64,000 bases of DNA from Rhodamnia argentea (GCF_020921035.1 NC_063150.1:5704001-5768000), one strand, 5' to 3'. Shown: positions 11,436 to 26,514, counted from the stretch's first letter. The notes: generated by a model from the sequence alone, not told the origin. A program made the numbers and translations.

Positions 11436-14400
11436 GCTCGGGAATTCCATGGCGACCTCCGTCCTCAGGCGATCACCTGTTCGCTCTTGCATTTCTTCCT
11501 GCCACACAAACTCGACTGCGTGCCATGATCTTCTTTTCCCAGGTGCAGTTAAACTGGAATGAGTTGATGAAACAACATAAAAGAAAATTTTCAAAAAAAG
11601 GTTATGCATCAATTGTTGCTCCAATATAAGTTATAGTGACCACTTAACATCTACTGAAAAAAGTACTCTAGACATCTCCCGGCATGAGCTCAATAGATCT
11701 AAGGTCAAGCATTTCCATCTCACAGAATAATTCTTCAGGAGATGCATCAAAAAGAAGTAAAAGAAAAGGAAAAAGGAACATGTACAGAATCTATTAAAGT
11801 GCCATAGGACTACTCCTCAAGATGCGCCTGACGCATAACTTGTGTTGGAGCAGTATCCCGGATTTTTTTGCATGATGTATGCATTGCGGCAGATTTCAAC
11901 CTCTTCTTGTGTGGAAATTTGACTTTCACTGCAGACGGTTCAGGCTATACAATCTGAGGATAATTAGAAGTTGATGCTCCTATGGAAAGTATTGTAAGGC
12001 ATTGTCTAAGAAAGTGATTTATGATTTATTAGACTTCAGGAGTAACATGTTTAGTTGAAATTCATGACTTTCAATGTATTGATAATTCAAGTGCCTTTCT
12101 TGTTGATTTCAAAAAAAGGGGGTCCTTTTTGTTGAGCTTCAGTCACTGAACACTTGCACCAAAGATACTATCTGAGGACAGTTTTTCTTGCATGTTTGTG
12201 ATTATTTTGACAAATATTCGACAGCTTAAGTACTAGTTAGAGCACATCTATAGCTTGTCAGATGAGGCAAATTCTATTTCCATATACTGAGATATTAACC
12301 AAAGCGAATGACCTCGTATTGTAGCCAGATTAAAGAGTAGACATTCGAAAGGTCATGACGACCATTTTCTTCACATGCTTTCTTAAAGCCTTTATGATTA
12401 GTTCATGAATCTCGTCTGCTTAGTGTACCCCTACGTTAAATCAGATAATATCTATCTATGCTAGACCATCAGATGGTTTCGAAACCTCAACCTACTTCAC
12501 TTTTCTACATGTCGAAATTTCACTCAGCTTCTTGGATAACTTTTAGTCTAAATGAACGAAAAGAGCTCCATGAATCCACGTGATTATCCAGTGAGCTAAC
12601 TTCCAATGCTGAAGAAAGTCTTGCTACCAATACGCATGCGTAAGATGAACCAACACGGATCGGTTGTTGTAAGTGATCTGCCTAATGGATTGCATGTTGC
12701 AAATAAATCGTTAAGTGGGACTTCTTGCAGTGTGGATTGTGCTTTTACTTTGGCCTATTCATATTTCTGATGTCTAAATCAGGACTATGCATGCTGTGTT
12801 GTGTAGAACTTCTTTTTCCTCTTGTTCTCTTCCTAAAATCTCTTTCAGCCCTGTCACAAACCTCAAAAAGGAGACTATTGTTCATTGACAGTACACAAGT
12901 GATTTTTAAAACAAGGAGGAAAACATCGGTCGGCTTATGAACTTTACTGTTCAGTAGTTGCTAACTTTGTGGAGACTGGTGGTATTTGAAATAAACACAC
13001 AGGATTATATGTCTGAAAGGTGTTTATTTGACCTTTCTGCTGTAACATAAGATAAGGTCAAGACTCAGAACATTCCATAGAAGTATTATAGTCATGTGTC
13101 TGAAATCTGAAACCCCGTCGATACACCACATTACTATGGGTGAACCAACACACCATTTTCTATCTTAGAGCTCGGACGGGAGGATTATAGTTTTTTCTTT
13201 TTCTGTTTTAATTTCTTCTGAACAATGAACTTGGGTTACATGAACTGAACGTGGAGCGCGGCTTACGTACAATTTACTGACCCTTTTCATCACTTGTGAT
13301 ATTCTAATGTGGGTCGTTCATTCTTCTTCTTCGCGGTTCCCTTTCTTTTTCTTTGGCAGCATTATGTGCTGAAAGGAACAATGCTTTTAGTCCATTGAGC
13401 TACTGGCACTTGGATATATCGTCTTTTGAGTTCTCATATGCATTTATTTGCATAAATTCACATGGTTGCGCAGCATTAACTAGCAAAATTGCAATATATA
13501 TATATAAAATGATTATAGAATGTGTGGTCTAGATTTGTGTTGGGAAATTTGTTTGAACTATATAACAAGATGAGAAACATCTGATTTATCCAGTTTATGA
13601 AAATTTTAGGGACTAAGACGAAAGGTTGGTTCTTATTTGCCATTTTCACTAATAGGTTTTGAGACTGAGTTGAAAAATTTAGTACTAAAATCTTATTTTC
13701 GGTTCTCATGGAGAGGCAAAGCTCCTAAAAGTCCTTCTTTGATCAGCCACGTAGTGTCGGGACACGCGTGTAAATTGCGTCAGAAAAGTCCCACATCAAA
13801 AAATTGATATGGTGTGCAACAATTAATATATTTAATTGGCCCATAACTCATAGGTTTAAGTTCTTGAATGAAGGTGAATCCAACTGAATATGTTGACTTG
13901 GCGAGTAAAGGTATCGCTGCATTCTCCCAACACGTAGAACAACATAATATTTCATCTTTTTTGGGTTAATGCAGGATAGGGCTCAAACAAAGAATTTAGC
14001 GGACTCAGAGACAGCCATTTTCTCAATGGGAAACAAAGAATGCTTATTCACAGAACCCTTGTCGTGTTTAACCTTAGGCTGCAGACTGTTTGGCGTTCAT
14101 GATGACCCCTGAACGTCACGGGGAAACTCAAATCACCAACATAGAAAGTCTTCAAGAAGGATTTTATACTGGTGCAAAGAACAACAAAGGGCAAAGGTCG
14201 GGATGTTGGCACAACTAGTGTAAAGCTCCACGATTAGCTTAGCATTACCAACGATGCTTTGCCTCCAAAGAGAAAAGACAGAGAAGGACCTTATCTTATG
14301 AAGAGTCTGTTAAGCTAGTCATGGACTGGAAGTACTTGACTTTTATGCAGCCTCCGCTTGTCAAATGACAGAAAATGGCAACAGCATAGAATTTAAAATG

Positions 14401-14796
14401 ACATGTCCTCAGTGATATAAATAAGCAACCACATCAGAGAACTTCTATCCGTTACTATGTTCGAATGCCGACGTCCAAATCCAGAACTTAAACTCAGAGC
14501 TGCATGGAGAGCCCTCGAGAAACAAAGATCCATGGCAGGAGATAGGTGTAGAAACAATTTCCTCCAAAATCACGTTTATTTTTCATGTTTCGAGTGTCGC
14601 TCTCCAAATAAAAATTACAATTCTCTCCCACCATAATCAATCACTCACAAGAAACCAAACATATCAAAAGCAAAAGCAATATGTACGAAAATATATATAT
14701 ACCTAAAACCCATTTCACACAAATTTACAAAATACACGACAATGAACCATAGAACCTCATGGTCACTGTCTTTCCCACCCAAAGAAGGAAAAAGAG
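11436..14796. other. intergenic, no gene recognised
   Basis: AT-rich sequence downstream of CLASP with only short ORFs without family features. A (TA)n run lies at about 13494-13506. The 3' UTR of CLASP should lie in the last few hundred bases (below 14797). Confidence 0.5.
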
Positions 14797-16551
14797 CTAA
14801 ACATGATTAGTGTCTATTGCAGTACCCATCCTGGCTTGCGATATACGATTAGCATAGATAGTCACCAAGCGCAATTGCGTACTGTTGAGGCCTTCCAAGT
14901 ATGGCAAGAATGCCTTCCCAAGCATGATATATATATCTACCAGACAGAAAACTACAGTCTGCACCAATAGAAAACAAAACCAAGCTTAGATTGTAAAACA
15001 CAGTGCTACGGTAGAAGGTTGTGATCTACTCAACAACTTCAATTATGTGAAAAAATGCATGGGAATGAGAAAAAAGAATCAAAACACCATCTACCTTAGA
15101 GATGTCATGATGATAAAAAATATTTATATAACAGTGTCCGAAATTGACTTAACACCATATTTATTCTGTGCCCTTCCACATCAAGCAAAAAAGAGCAATA
15201 ATCTACAAGAACTATAACATTCATCAAGATTAGTAAGGACCAACACAGCATAAACTCGCAGGAAGGCAAACATTTGGAAGCACATATTACAGTGCAAAAG
15301 CTCGAAGTAGGATCTTCACTCCTGCTACAGATCACAGAGATTATACCTATCACAGACTCGAATACAATCCTAGAGAGATGAGTCAAGCCTAGACGCAGTT
15401 GCTCAGAATCAAGGCATATGGATTTGCGGATTATTTTCATCCTTCCCAATCCACATATTTGCCAAATAATGATGAGACCCTCTAGATCCAATGCTTAATT
15501 TTTCCTTTCTACCGATCTTAATAGCCACTATCCCAGTATTAAGAGACACAGTCATAAAAGCATTACAAATGCTACCTTGCGAACGTCAGCACTCTGGTTC
15601 CCAAATGCTTCAAAAAGAGCAGGCAAAAATGATGGTAACTGGGCCATCAGCTCCTCTTGTGATAGCCGTCCCACAAGCTGAATATACAAGAGGAAGTTTT
15701 CCATCAGATAAGAATTAAGGAGCATTGGAAGCTAAATGTCTTCGAAATGTAAGGAGAGGGCCCATTTCGAAAGACAAGATGACCTTTAGGCCGAACGAAA
15801 GGATCTTGATAATGTACAGCCTAAGACCATCCAAGGGTGGAAGACTATATAAACAGCTTTAGAAGGCACTCAGTCTAGAGATTATCATGGTAGTTGACAT
15901 GACTAAATTGCTAGTTAGTCAAACTGAAGCAATAGTAACCAGTGACAACTTTGAAGATGAAGCATATACACTTTTTTCACGTGAATATGCTTCGAAAACA
16001 ATATAGATGATCAAAATTGCCATAGAAAGTCCCTGATGGTAAAAAAAGTCAAAGGAAGAACCTGTTCCAGCAGTCTGTGGACATCATAACTGCTCCTAAA
16101 TCCTAATTACGTCTACAATTGATAAGTTTGTTTCATAAGTAACCATCCAAAAGAACATGTACTTTGCAACGAGTTGCTACAATAGAAGGAAACAACATAA
16201 GCCCAGGTGACAGCATAATAAGCATGTGTCGACATTATCCTATTCAATAAGCAAATAATTCTGCTTATATTCTTTGTTTCTTTCGTCTACTCTTCCTTGG
16301 GAGGTTGGTGGGGTGCTTAGGAGAGGAGGTACTATATAAAGTCGGATTGAGAGTAGAAAGCAAGGTACCTTTGTCAAACAATTTATGCAAGTAACAAGCA
16401 TTTTCTCATCTTCAGTGACCAACAATGGAACAATAACCTGCTCATCAAAAAATCATATCACCAACAAATTAAAAAATTAGTCACTAGCAACCTCCACTTT
16501 TCTGAAAAAAAAAAAAAAAAAGAGCACCAGAATTTGAATGTGAACGTGCGC

Positions 16552-16589
<38 letters not shown>

Positions 16590-19500
16590 AAGGGAGGGAG
16601 GGGGAGGGGACGTACACTTAGACATCTGAAGGGATCATACTTGGACAATACGACAGATAAGCAATGCTCAGCTTCATTTGAAACCTAAAAGAGGAAAAAC
16701 AAAATATAAAAGGTGGATACAAACAAAGCTAATGACACCAGATATATGTATACAAACAGAACTATAAAGATATATGGTCGAAAAGACTAGTCAAAGAAAT
16801 TACCTTGGCCACGTCATCCTTATTAGCGTGAAGCAGCTTTTCAATTACAATCTCGATAGACTCTTCCATCATGTCTTTCTGGAACCATAAGAGAAATGTA
16901 GAATTTACCCCAGATATAAATTATGCAACGCATGAGAAAAACAAATGCAAGCATCTGTGAAAAGAAATGTTTCAACAAAAATTAACAGGCACGGTACATT
17001 TTTAAAAGCAAAATGATACACAACGCACCTGATTCTGGAGCATTTCAGTGATCAACAAAAGACCAAGTTCACGGATGAGGGAGTCAGAATCATCCAACAC
17101 CTCAAGTACAATTGTCAAAATTTGATTGAAATACTGCATAAAAGCCACGTAACCGTAAGTCATCATAGAGACTAACATGCTGCAACATTAATCTAACCAC
17201 ACACTCACAAATGAGGTCCTCCTCCCCGAAGGAAAAAACTTCAACCACTAACATAAATAGAGAAAAATATGACCTAATAACTTCTGGAAAATGGTAGATT
17301 CCACTTCAAGGAAAGAAAAGCTAACGGATACACTTTGTTGGGTTGACACATAACGAGTACGTAAGTTCAGGATCATCAGCTGGCCAAAACGAACAAGATT
17401 GTCTTTTTCAACGAATAAGAAATAGTTGCCCTTTAACCAGTGGTCTTTTCTCAATTAACACCATTTTACATAGTTTTGATAAATGACATGCATCATATAA
17501 ACTTCATAGAAAATGTAACAGAATTGGCACCAAGTTTCTACATCACTACAATGCCATGTTAGGGTACTGCACAAGGAAGAACATTCAAGGCATAAGGCTC
17601 GCAAAGAAGGGGGAGACTGAGGTTTGTCATTGCATACCTTTGTCCAAATAGAAATATCACTGGCCTGAGATATTGCAATTAGTTGCTGAAGTCCAGATCT
17701 TCTATTTGAAGATGAAAGATCATCATTGGCATTACCGATCTACAAAAGAACGATTCTAGATTCATTAACCTCAATGAATTTGTTTTTCACACTTCTAATC
17801 GCACTGTTTTAAAAAAGTCAACCATGTTAGCATTACAAGCCACATGATATCTTACCATGTGTAGAATTTGGGGAATACTCGGCTCATCTGTCAATGCATT
17901 ACCCTTAGAAGCTGAAAAATTGCGATTGTCAAGGTCAACCTCAGCTGAAGCCTCACCATCAGGACTGCAGTTTTCAGCAGCTCCAAGGTCAGAACTGCTC
18001 ATAACATTGATGTCCACCTGGGGACTGGACAAGCCCTCCAGACTCATGGTAGACACATGTTCAATCCGACCAGTCTGGGAAACTACATTATTGTCAGTGA
18101 GATTTATTGTGCAGCTCAGATCTTCAGACTTGGAATCAGAGAAGTCACGGTACAAGTCATCACGAGTTTCATTAGATGCTACATGAATCCCACCAGTAGG
18201 AAGGGACGAATCTTGCATAGAACTCCACTTTCTGCCCCCATTACTGTCTAGGGAACCAGCAGAATACCTGCCAAAGAAACTAGCCGTCCTTTGCTGACCA
18301 ATATATCCTTCTTCAGATGATGAGCCGACAACATCAGAAGGATCATAACCAGACTTGGAACGCTGTCGCTCTCTCTTGCTTTGCAAATAGTTCATCAGAT
18401 CAACTTCAATACGAGGAGTATACTGTTTAAGAGCTCGTCTCAAGGAATTCTGTTCCTCAACAGACAAACTTAGGATAAAATTGAGAAATGCAGTCGAATC
18501 ATAGTGGGAGTAAATTGATATGAGACAAGAAATAGCTGCTTCCTTGAGCTTTGTATTTTTATCATGCGCTAGGGGAATCAACTTAGCAAGCCATAGTTTT
18601 AATATACCAATATTACCAGAACCTTCAGAGTTCGCCACATGCTTGTTAAAAGAATTGATGGCAAATTCTATCACTGCCAATTTTGCCTTGGGAGAGCGTT
18701 GTTCATCGAGTGATCGAAGCAAAGCAGGTAGTAGAGAATCTGTACTGTATGATTTACTCAAAATTTCTAGAGTTGCTGAGCAAGGCTGCCGAACTAACTC
18801 TTTTGGGTCAATTAAACGCGAAAAAACATGTGGTACGATCCTTTCCATGTAACTCTCAAAGGGTTTGCGGCACGATTTAATGATGTCAGCAAGAGTGGAA
18901 AGAGCTGCCTGTGCAACTTTATGGTGTGGATCATCCAAATGCTGGAAAAATAGCTTCATGACCTTCTCAAAGTTTTGGATAACTTCTTGAATACCTCTTG
19001 GTCCTTGCTGCAGCAGAGACTTTATATAACTAAAAGCAGCAACTCTAGCAGACCAGTCAGAACTTGGACTAAGACCCTCGCTAAGAGCATCGCTGAGAGA
19101 TGCTGGACCATCCACATAACTTGATAAATCACTCAGTGCTAGCTGGCTATCATCAAAGCTTCTCCTCCTGCTTGCAGTCATTCTTCCCACCACAGCCTTT
19201 CTCGAAAGCGGTCTCTGGAAGTTGGGGACATGACTGCTCTGTAAATCCCTTAAACTTCCATCTCTGTGTGGTGTGTCCATATATTGCCTCTCCATGTGCA
19301 GATTTGTCAATCGCCTAGCTTCCCTAATGTCGCTTTTCTCCTCAACTGAACTCCTTTCATGCAGCTTCTCTGAAGTTCTCCTTGCTGAATAGGCAGAAAA
19401 TGCTGACAAAGTCTCAGTTACCGCATTACCACGATAGGATGACTTGACAGAATCCTTGGAAGCTTGAATTTGAGAAATGATATCGGATAAACCCAAGCCA

Positions 19501-22500
19501 CCATTTCGGTTGCTACCCCTGCCGATAACAGATGCAGATGAATCTGAGGCTAAAGAGCTCTGGTTAGAAGCCGGAATTGCATGTGGAGATGGCGGATCAC
19601 GAGAAGAGGGATGGTCAACTCCTGCACTAGGGGCAACACGAGACAACTTCAACTGCTTACAAATCATCAAGAGTATCCATCCAAAAACTAAGAATATTTA
19701 CTTCAAAAGATGGGAAGAAATAACTCGAGTCCATCTTTACCTAAATCCAGACTAGATGAACGAAGAGCAGAAGGATTGCGCTTATCAGATACATCCAAGC
19801 CTCTAAGCATGCTTTCAATGGCACTGACCTTCTCTTTGCTTGAATGTAACACACTTTCAAGACTACGCTCAGCACCTTTACCAGCTGCTTTTGTTTGTGA
19901 CAAAAGCAGCCCTGAAGAAAGAGAAGTCCCTGAGGACAAACTAGACGTTTTATCCATTGCAACAATAGCAGAAGTTCCATATCCAGGTAAACTTGTATGA
20001 GCAGAGGTATGAGCGGACGACATATGTGCACTTCTCTCACGAATCGAAGGAGAAGCATGTCGCCTGTGCAAGCCACCATCTTCTTCATTTAGTATCTGCA
20101 AAGGAGGGTTAAAAGAAAGCTAAATGGAGGAAAAAGGGTACACAAAGGCCAAGGATACCCATGTTCATAAGAAGCATTTACCCTCTGAATCACAGGATCA
20201 AAAGATAAAAACAGGCGGCGGGAGCGCTCTGGCCAAGTTTTTGAAAACATTCTGTAGCACAACCTGGCTGTGGATCGAACCTATTAAATTTAAAACATCA
20301 ATTAACATTTTAACTGAAATGAAAAAGCTCAAATACATAATGATATTCAAAAAGCTTTACCTCACTCATTGCATCGGCGACACAACATCTTATAAGATCC
20401 TCAAAAAGATCAGCAGATCGATGTATTTCTGGCGCATCAGGCCATTGTTCCAATATCAACAATGCATACTCGCAACACCTGACATTCAACGAATGTAAAA
20501 GAAACAATGTAAAAAAGGTAACAATTGTATTGGGCACAGAACAATATGCATTGTTGCCTGCCACTAATGAGTTCAATGAGAAAAAGTCACTTAACATAGA
20601 GAGTTTTTTAGCACCTTGCACGAAGTACTGCATTTCGGTCATTCTTTGCACCGTCGGCTAAGCGAGGAAGCACACGTGAAACCTTGCAGTTACGCAACAT
20701 CTGTAGGTAAAAGCATTCACTGTGAAAAATTATTGAGTTAGAAGTAATATCAGAATTTTTTTAAACATGCTGATGAGTTGATTTACCGTTTTTATACAAT
20801 TATCAGCAGACTCTGCAATAACAAGGACAGTGATCACAACTAGCTTGAAAAGAACCTGATGGGAATAACACATTATCAATAAACGTAGAGTCAAAATGAA
20901 AAGACCAAAATTAAAGAGAGTTTAGTGTGTACTGGAATGAACAACTCGGCACACGCTTCAAAATCTCCCAGGAGCTCCTTGGATAAAAAGCATAGCAGGT
21001 GGCAAGCCTTCAAAGCACATAACACAACCAAAAAGCGGCTTATACAGAGTGTCTTTTTTTATGAAGACTTAATACATTACTTGCAGCAATGTTTGATCAG
21101 AGAAGCAATTTTACTAGTGATCTAGCAAAGTAGAACCAGCCTTCAAAGCACACAATACAACCATAGAGGCTAATAAACAGTACATTTTTTCTAGAGACTA
21201 ATATTCATTACTTGCTAGGATGTTTGATTACAGAAAAAAATTTACTAGGGATCTAGCAAAATAAGGTCCTCTTGTTTTACCCATGTTTTCAGGGGCAAGA
21301 CTAGCTAAACTCCAATAATTGATGAATCTGAAAAGTAACAGTTTGCTTGGCACATGTAAGTGAAGCTCTGGCAAGTTGGCAACCACTAGAGATTTGTGGC
21401 AACTATTTCCTTAATCCACAGTATAGAAGAAGTAAGAAGCTTTACAAGCAACAGATGTGGAGAAAAAAATGCCAAGTAAATCTGTCATTGGTTATTATAA
21501 ACATGACACAGAGACAGGAATGGGATTTAAGGTAGGAGATCTCAATAAAAACAATGCCTTTGTCCCTTTTTCTACCCAGATTTAATTTCAAGATTAAGGG
21601 CCGCCTCGGTGGCCAACTTAAGATCAAAGCCAAAGCAAGTCTGCTTGCCAATCCGCCAGTCATGAACCAGCCTTGGGGCCCTCTAATTGCACAGTTCGAG
21701 AACCAACGGTAGAAAAGCAAAATACAAACAAAAAGGGAGGCACTGAGCCATGAAGTTGCACCTGCTTCACTATGCTGGACCTTCTGTCAGACAATTGTGT
21801 GCTCAGAGGGCCCACAAGTTGCTTCAAAAGTCCCTTGAAACATGGGGAGTCAGCAGCACCTGGTAACGGTATGATAACAAAAAGACTCAGCATTAAAACA
21901 TGGTTTGTAAGGCCTCAGCAAATAATACCACCACTACTATGGCTTTGGATGCGAAAAGGCCAGTAGATAAGATAAATGGTACATTAATAAGGCCTCAGCA
22001 AATAATACCACCACTATAGTTGCACTCATGAGCAAAGTCAAGGACAAGAAAGATTTAGATGATAAAAACATTGAAATTGGTAACTAGTGGATAGGACAAG
22101 AACACGTGTATACAGTATTAAGATTTGTGAGTTATAACACTAAACTAAGGTTGCACCAATACATTGTTGATTAAATCAGTTTTATCTCGATAAAGATTAT
22201 CCAAACAGACATCTAAATATTCACAGGGAAACTTATAAGTTCTTTTGGGAATTGTTATAGAATCTGTCAACTACTGTTGTTGCTGTGCAATGAAGTCTGA
22301 TGTGCAGCGCATGCATTTGAAAACATGTCCTAAAACTGTAGCACCCTGAAGCTAAGAGGGGGCAACATTGGCTCTGAGGTGTTCACTAAACACGTTTAAA
22401 AATCTGAAGCACCCTTTTAGGAGGTACCACTGTGCCACCAGATCTATACCCATCTCAGTCACATTTGGCATGGATCTAACATTTCAAGCAAGGTTGCAAG

Positions 22501-25500
22501 CACGGGTTCTACTTCTAATGTGGCAACTAGACCTGTTTCTTTGAAAAACTAACATAAAATTTCAAGTCTTTGAGAATGAAATAATCACATGAGTGAGAGA
22601 GGGGGCGAGTAAAAACCTCCAAGAACTAGTGCTTCGATTTTCTGCATGGCAGCAATGCGAACTGACCAATCTTTATCCGGCACAAGGGTAGAAGCAATCT
22701 TCTCAAATTCCCTTATCAGCTCTTTGTCTGAGTATACTGTAATTGGTTCTACAGGTTTTACGGTGACATCACCTTCAGCTGCACCGAACAGAAAAGATAA
22801 CACCGAAACATTAAACTGAAGCACATCTTACAAATTTTGTTGAATGCTTCGTGGTCAGAGTAGGACTGGAAGAAAGAAGTACAGAACAACACAAAGAACA
22901 AGTCCATCAATATTAACAAATACACTTGACTTTCCCAATAAAATGTCAAAACATAATACATCCAACCCCCACCCCCTCTCAAGGAAAGGGCAAAAAAAAT
23001 TATTCAATCGAATGGAAGAGCATTCTACTTCTACCTTATATTTGGTGAAAAGATATCTTTGGGGACTATAATATATATATACTTTATTTAAAGATAGCTG
23101 GAAAGGATTATAGTGAAGATGCTAACCTCCGAATAGAGACATATCCCTGGTAGAACTCTTTGCCCTGGGACTATTTCGTTTAGGGTTATGACTTGTAGGC
23201 TTTGTATCTATGGCAGCAAAATTACCCGTAAGTCCATTTGAACTACGAATTTGTGGTTCGAGCTTCTCTAATCTTGCATTGATCTCTTTCACCTGCAATC
23301 ATAATTTTTATCAGGAGGCAGCAAAGAGTTCCTTTCTCTGAAAAGCAAAAATACGGGTTACCCAATCACATAAAAGAAAAGATCGGAACCCTCAAATTTT
23401 TGTGCACTTCATCAGAATGTTCACAATTGACAGCAGAATGATAGAACCTGTTTATTAGAACACGCACATACTCACCATTGCTGAAGGGAGATGATGCCTT
23501 TGAAGCTCATCACGAAACTGAGACCCAGCCTGTGTATACATCTCCTGGAAACAGAGGAAAAAAAACAGCCTTCTCAGTGAATGTGGTCCAGCAACCAGCT
23601 AAAAGCCAAATCAAAAAGCTGAAGAGAGAACTGCCATTTCAAGTTCAACAGGCAAAGCATGCTGCTTCCCTAGCATGGCTCACCCATCTTATAAGTGAAA
23701 CACAACCATATAACCTTTCAATAAAAGTTGGATCAATTATCTTTTGGACAGTGACATCAGAAAACAAGTATCACAGCTGCTGAAACTTAGCTTTTGCTTC
23801 TCATATCAAAGAATTAGAAAATATGTCAAACAGCACCAGGCTTTATTTTAGAAAGGAACCATTACTCACAGGATCACAGAAGAGATGATTATAAATTGAA
23901 AAACAATATGTTTAATGACCAATTGTGAGCTTTCATGGTAGAGGAGTCTTGACTACTGTCATTCACTTGTGATTCAACACCGATTTTGATCCTTGAGCAA
24001 ACCTACAAGCACTGACCAGGTATCTAATAATAATACGAGCCAAACCAAAGTAATACAGATAGAGCCTCTCTTATCATTAAACAACTTCTGGGTGAACGGA
24101 ACATCCAGAGCGGATGCATTGTGTGTCTCTCCTTAATGTCAGAAAAAGAAAAAATTGTTGCCATCACAGTAGAGGTTACTTATGACAGAGATCAAGCAAT
24201 TTGAGGCTTGTTGATGTGATGAACGTATCACTGAGTTTGGCAACAAAATATTATAATTCAAATGCAAATCCAACTACTGTTCTGTGAAATGGAATCCGCT
24301 CTATTACAGCTGGCCGAAGCAAAGGATTTACAAGATAAGGAATTTTTCCGTGCAAACACCTTGGTTTTAGTATTTTCTGTTTACCAATCACACTAATTTA
24401 CTCCCACAACTACCAAAAATCATTAATTGTATGAAGTTTGAACTATATGATGCTTTCCATAAACAACTTTACACAAGAAACACAATGAAATATAACGTCA
24501 AACAGGAGATTCCTTAGCAAATTAAGATAACTCCACATAAAGGTCTTACAAGGCTTGAGGGAGTAATGTGTCAAGGATGCCACTGACCTCAATGCATGAT
24601 ATAGCTGCTTCTCTAACACCATGATTTGAGTCGTTCAACATTTGCAAAATCTAGAAATGAAAGGAAGCATTAACAAATCCATTTTGGAGGAAAAAATCTC
24701 AGTACTCTCCAACTAAGTCAAGTCAAAGGGCATACCGGCGGAAGGATGGCCCGCTGAAGAGGAAGCTCTGTAGATGAAAAGAGACCAATTGCAGAAGTCA
24801 CAGTCCGAGCAAACTCTTCTCTGACTCTCCAATTTTTGTGAGTCCAAGCAAAAGACCCAGCCCTTTCAACAATTATTGTTGGCGAAGAAACCTGCAGGAA
24901 ACGCAAAACCAAGATCAAGTTTGACAAAACCTAGAAAAACAAGTGAAACATCACTAGAGTTTAAAAGGCACCAGAACATGAAAAATTTTACTAGGAAGAA
25001 GGAAAGAAATATTAAAGTTCCCTTGCATTTCCTACAATAAGGAAGAACTTCACTTTTCATTTCCTAGAATTTAGAAAAAAAAAAAAGAGCTAGAAAAAAT
25101 ACTTTGTTGTCCTATCTGTTTCGCCCTGGTTTAAGCTGGTAGTCAGCAAAAAACCAGGCACAGCTAATCTAAGGTTTTCAGTCATAGAAACTGCACAAAT
25201 TAGATCTAAGCAGTTTAGCCTAAATTGAGTCATTTTTGTTGCAACATATATATCACATGAAATAGGGATGATAGATGAAGTGGGCAAAGGAAATGATATT
25301 TAATTAACCCATTCGAATTAACATGAACATAATAAGAAACAAATTGGTTAACTGAAAACCAACTGAACCAGTTCTCAGTTTCAAGTTTCCTCCTGGCAAA
25401 TCCTATTCAGGCATAGGAACCCTGAAAAGTATACAGGTCGTTTCCATTCTTTGCATAGATTGAAGCTGAAGTAACGCATGATGATTGCTTTGAATCCCCA

Positions 25501-26398
25501 TCTAATGATCTCCCAGTGCTCCTAAAAAATTCTTTAAAAATCCTCTCTTTACAGGGAAAAAATAAACACCGCAAAAGAGTTAAAAAGAAGCTCCAAAGGC
25601 AAAATTGGGTCAAAATTAAACCCTGAAACATCTGAACTGTCTAAGAACTAAGTCAACTAAACTTGATTTGTACATTGACTTCATTTCAGGTTATTAAACA
25701 GCCATAAAGAAGAGAGTGAGCAAGGGTCACAGACACGATATTTAAAGTTAAAAGCTCCACTCCACAAAGCTACAAATTAAAACTTCTAATACGATAACAA
25801 TAATTCTCAAATATCAGCAGCACGGAGATCCACCATTGGCATCTGATTGTTAACGAACGAACCAACATTTTAGAAAATAGGGGAGAACTTCAAAGAATTT
25901 TTTTTCCTCAATCGAGAAATTACTGCGCACTCCAAAACCTGCCGAATTTTCACAGAATCTTCACTCCAGCAATCACCATTCCAACAAAACAAACACACAC
26001 GCATCCCCCATCACCGCCTCACATTTGATACAGCACACACGCGAGCGAACGAACGGAACAATTACCTCCATGAGAGTGAGCAGCAGCCTCCGGGCGGCAT
26101 CCCTCACAGGCTGTTTGCCGTCTCCGAGGCGCTCGACGACGGTGGGGACGAGCGCATTCAAGTGCAGCTTCAAGTGCTCGCCGGAGAGGACGGCCGCGGA
26201 GGCCAGAGCCTGGAGCGAGCCCTCGCAAACCCTGAAGTTGTTGTCCTTGAGGAGATCCAAGCAGCAGTCGACGAGTGACGCCGTCTCGGGGACGGAGAGG
26301 CTCTTCCTGGAGGCCTCGAGGAGCTGGTAGAGCCTCTCCACGGCGGCCAAGCGCTCCTTCGTGTCCTTGGCGCGCGCGAGCTCCAAGGCCTCCTCCAT
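14797..26398 (-). CDS. CLASP: CLIP-associated protein (CLASP), microtubule regulator
   Basis: Microtubule-binding protein of the cell cortex that stabilises plus ends and promotes rescue; plant CLASP also links microtubules to endosomes. I resolved 21 exons: 26066-26398, 24736-24891, 24588-24650, 23476-23544, 23127-23292, 22617-22778, 21762-21859, 20933-21007, 20787-20855, 20615-20700, 20361-20478, 20182-20280, 19741-20095, 17856-19621, 17638-17739, 17029-17133, 16804-16878, 16616-16684, 16369-16437, 15576-15677, 14797-14958. All junctions are GT/AG and in phase, giving 1432 residues, close to the Arabidopsis protein (about 1440). TOG domain 1 covers residues 1-230 ('MEEALELARAKDTKER' start, 'WRVREEF' loop), TOG 2 about 265-510, then a Ser/Arg-rich linker. 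A further TOG-like block spans about 790-1040 in the large exon, and a C-terminal helical-repeat domain about 1206-1432. No lesion seen. Confidence 0.97.
16555..16604. repeat. (GA)n microsatellite with G-rich tail in CLASP intron 18
   Basis: About 15 GA units followed by GGGA-type repeats, immediately downstream (gene sense) of the exon 18 donor at 16615. The polypyrimidine strand is the transcribed RNA sense here, so it sits close to the splice donor. Confidence 0.85.
21006..21264. repeat. tandem duplication of an intron end in CLASP
   Basis: Two diverged copies, 21006-21130 and 21139-21264 (offset 133 bp), both begin 'GCCTTCAAAGCAC' and end 'GATCTAGCAAA'. They lie at the 3' end of intron 7. 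The first base pairs are the real acceptor of exon 8 (on the minus strand), so the second copy carries a decoy of the acceptor region. Confidence 0.8.
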
Positions 26399-26479
26399 TT
26401 CGCCGGAGAAGACGGTGGGGATCCGTACGACGAGGAGAGAGAAAGCAGATCGAGCGGAGGTTGTTGGTTCAGAGTTCTC

Positions 26480-26480
<1 letters not shown>

Positions 26481-26510
<30 letters not shown>

Positions 26511-26512
26511 AG
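26481..26512. repeat. (GA)n microsatellite in the CLASP 5' UTR or core promoter
   Basis: A run of about 13 GA units lies some 85 bp upstream of the CLASP ATG; on the gene's sense strand it is a CT repeat. CT/GA tracts are common in plant core promoters and 5' UTRs. No TATA box is obvious nearby. Confidence 0.75.
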
Positions 26513-26514
26513 GG

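Noticed and set aside
15105-15491. 128-codon ORF on the minus strand
   Set aside because: It lies wholly within CLASP intron 20 (14959-15575), begins at a chance ATG and shows no domain.
20124-20498. 124-codon ORF on the plus strand
   Set aside because: Antisense shadow of CLASP exons 11-12 and the intron between them.
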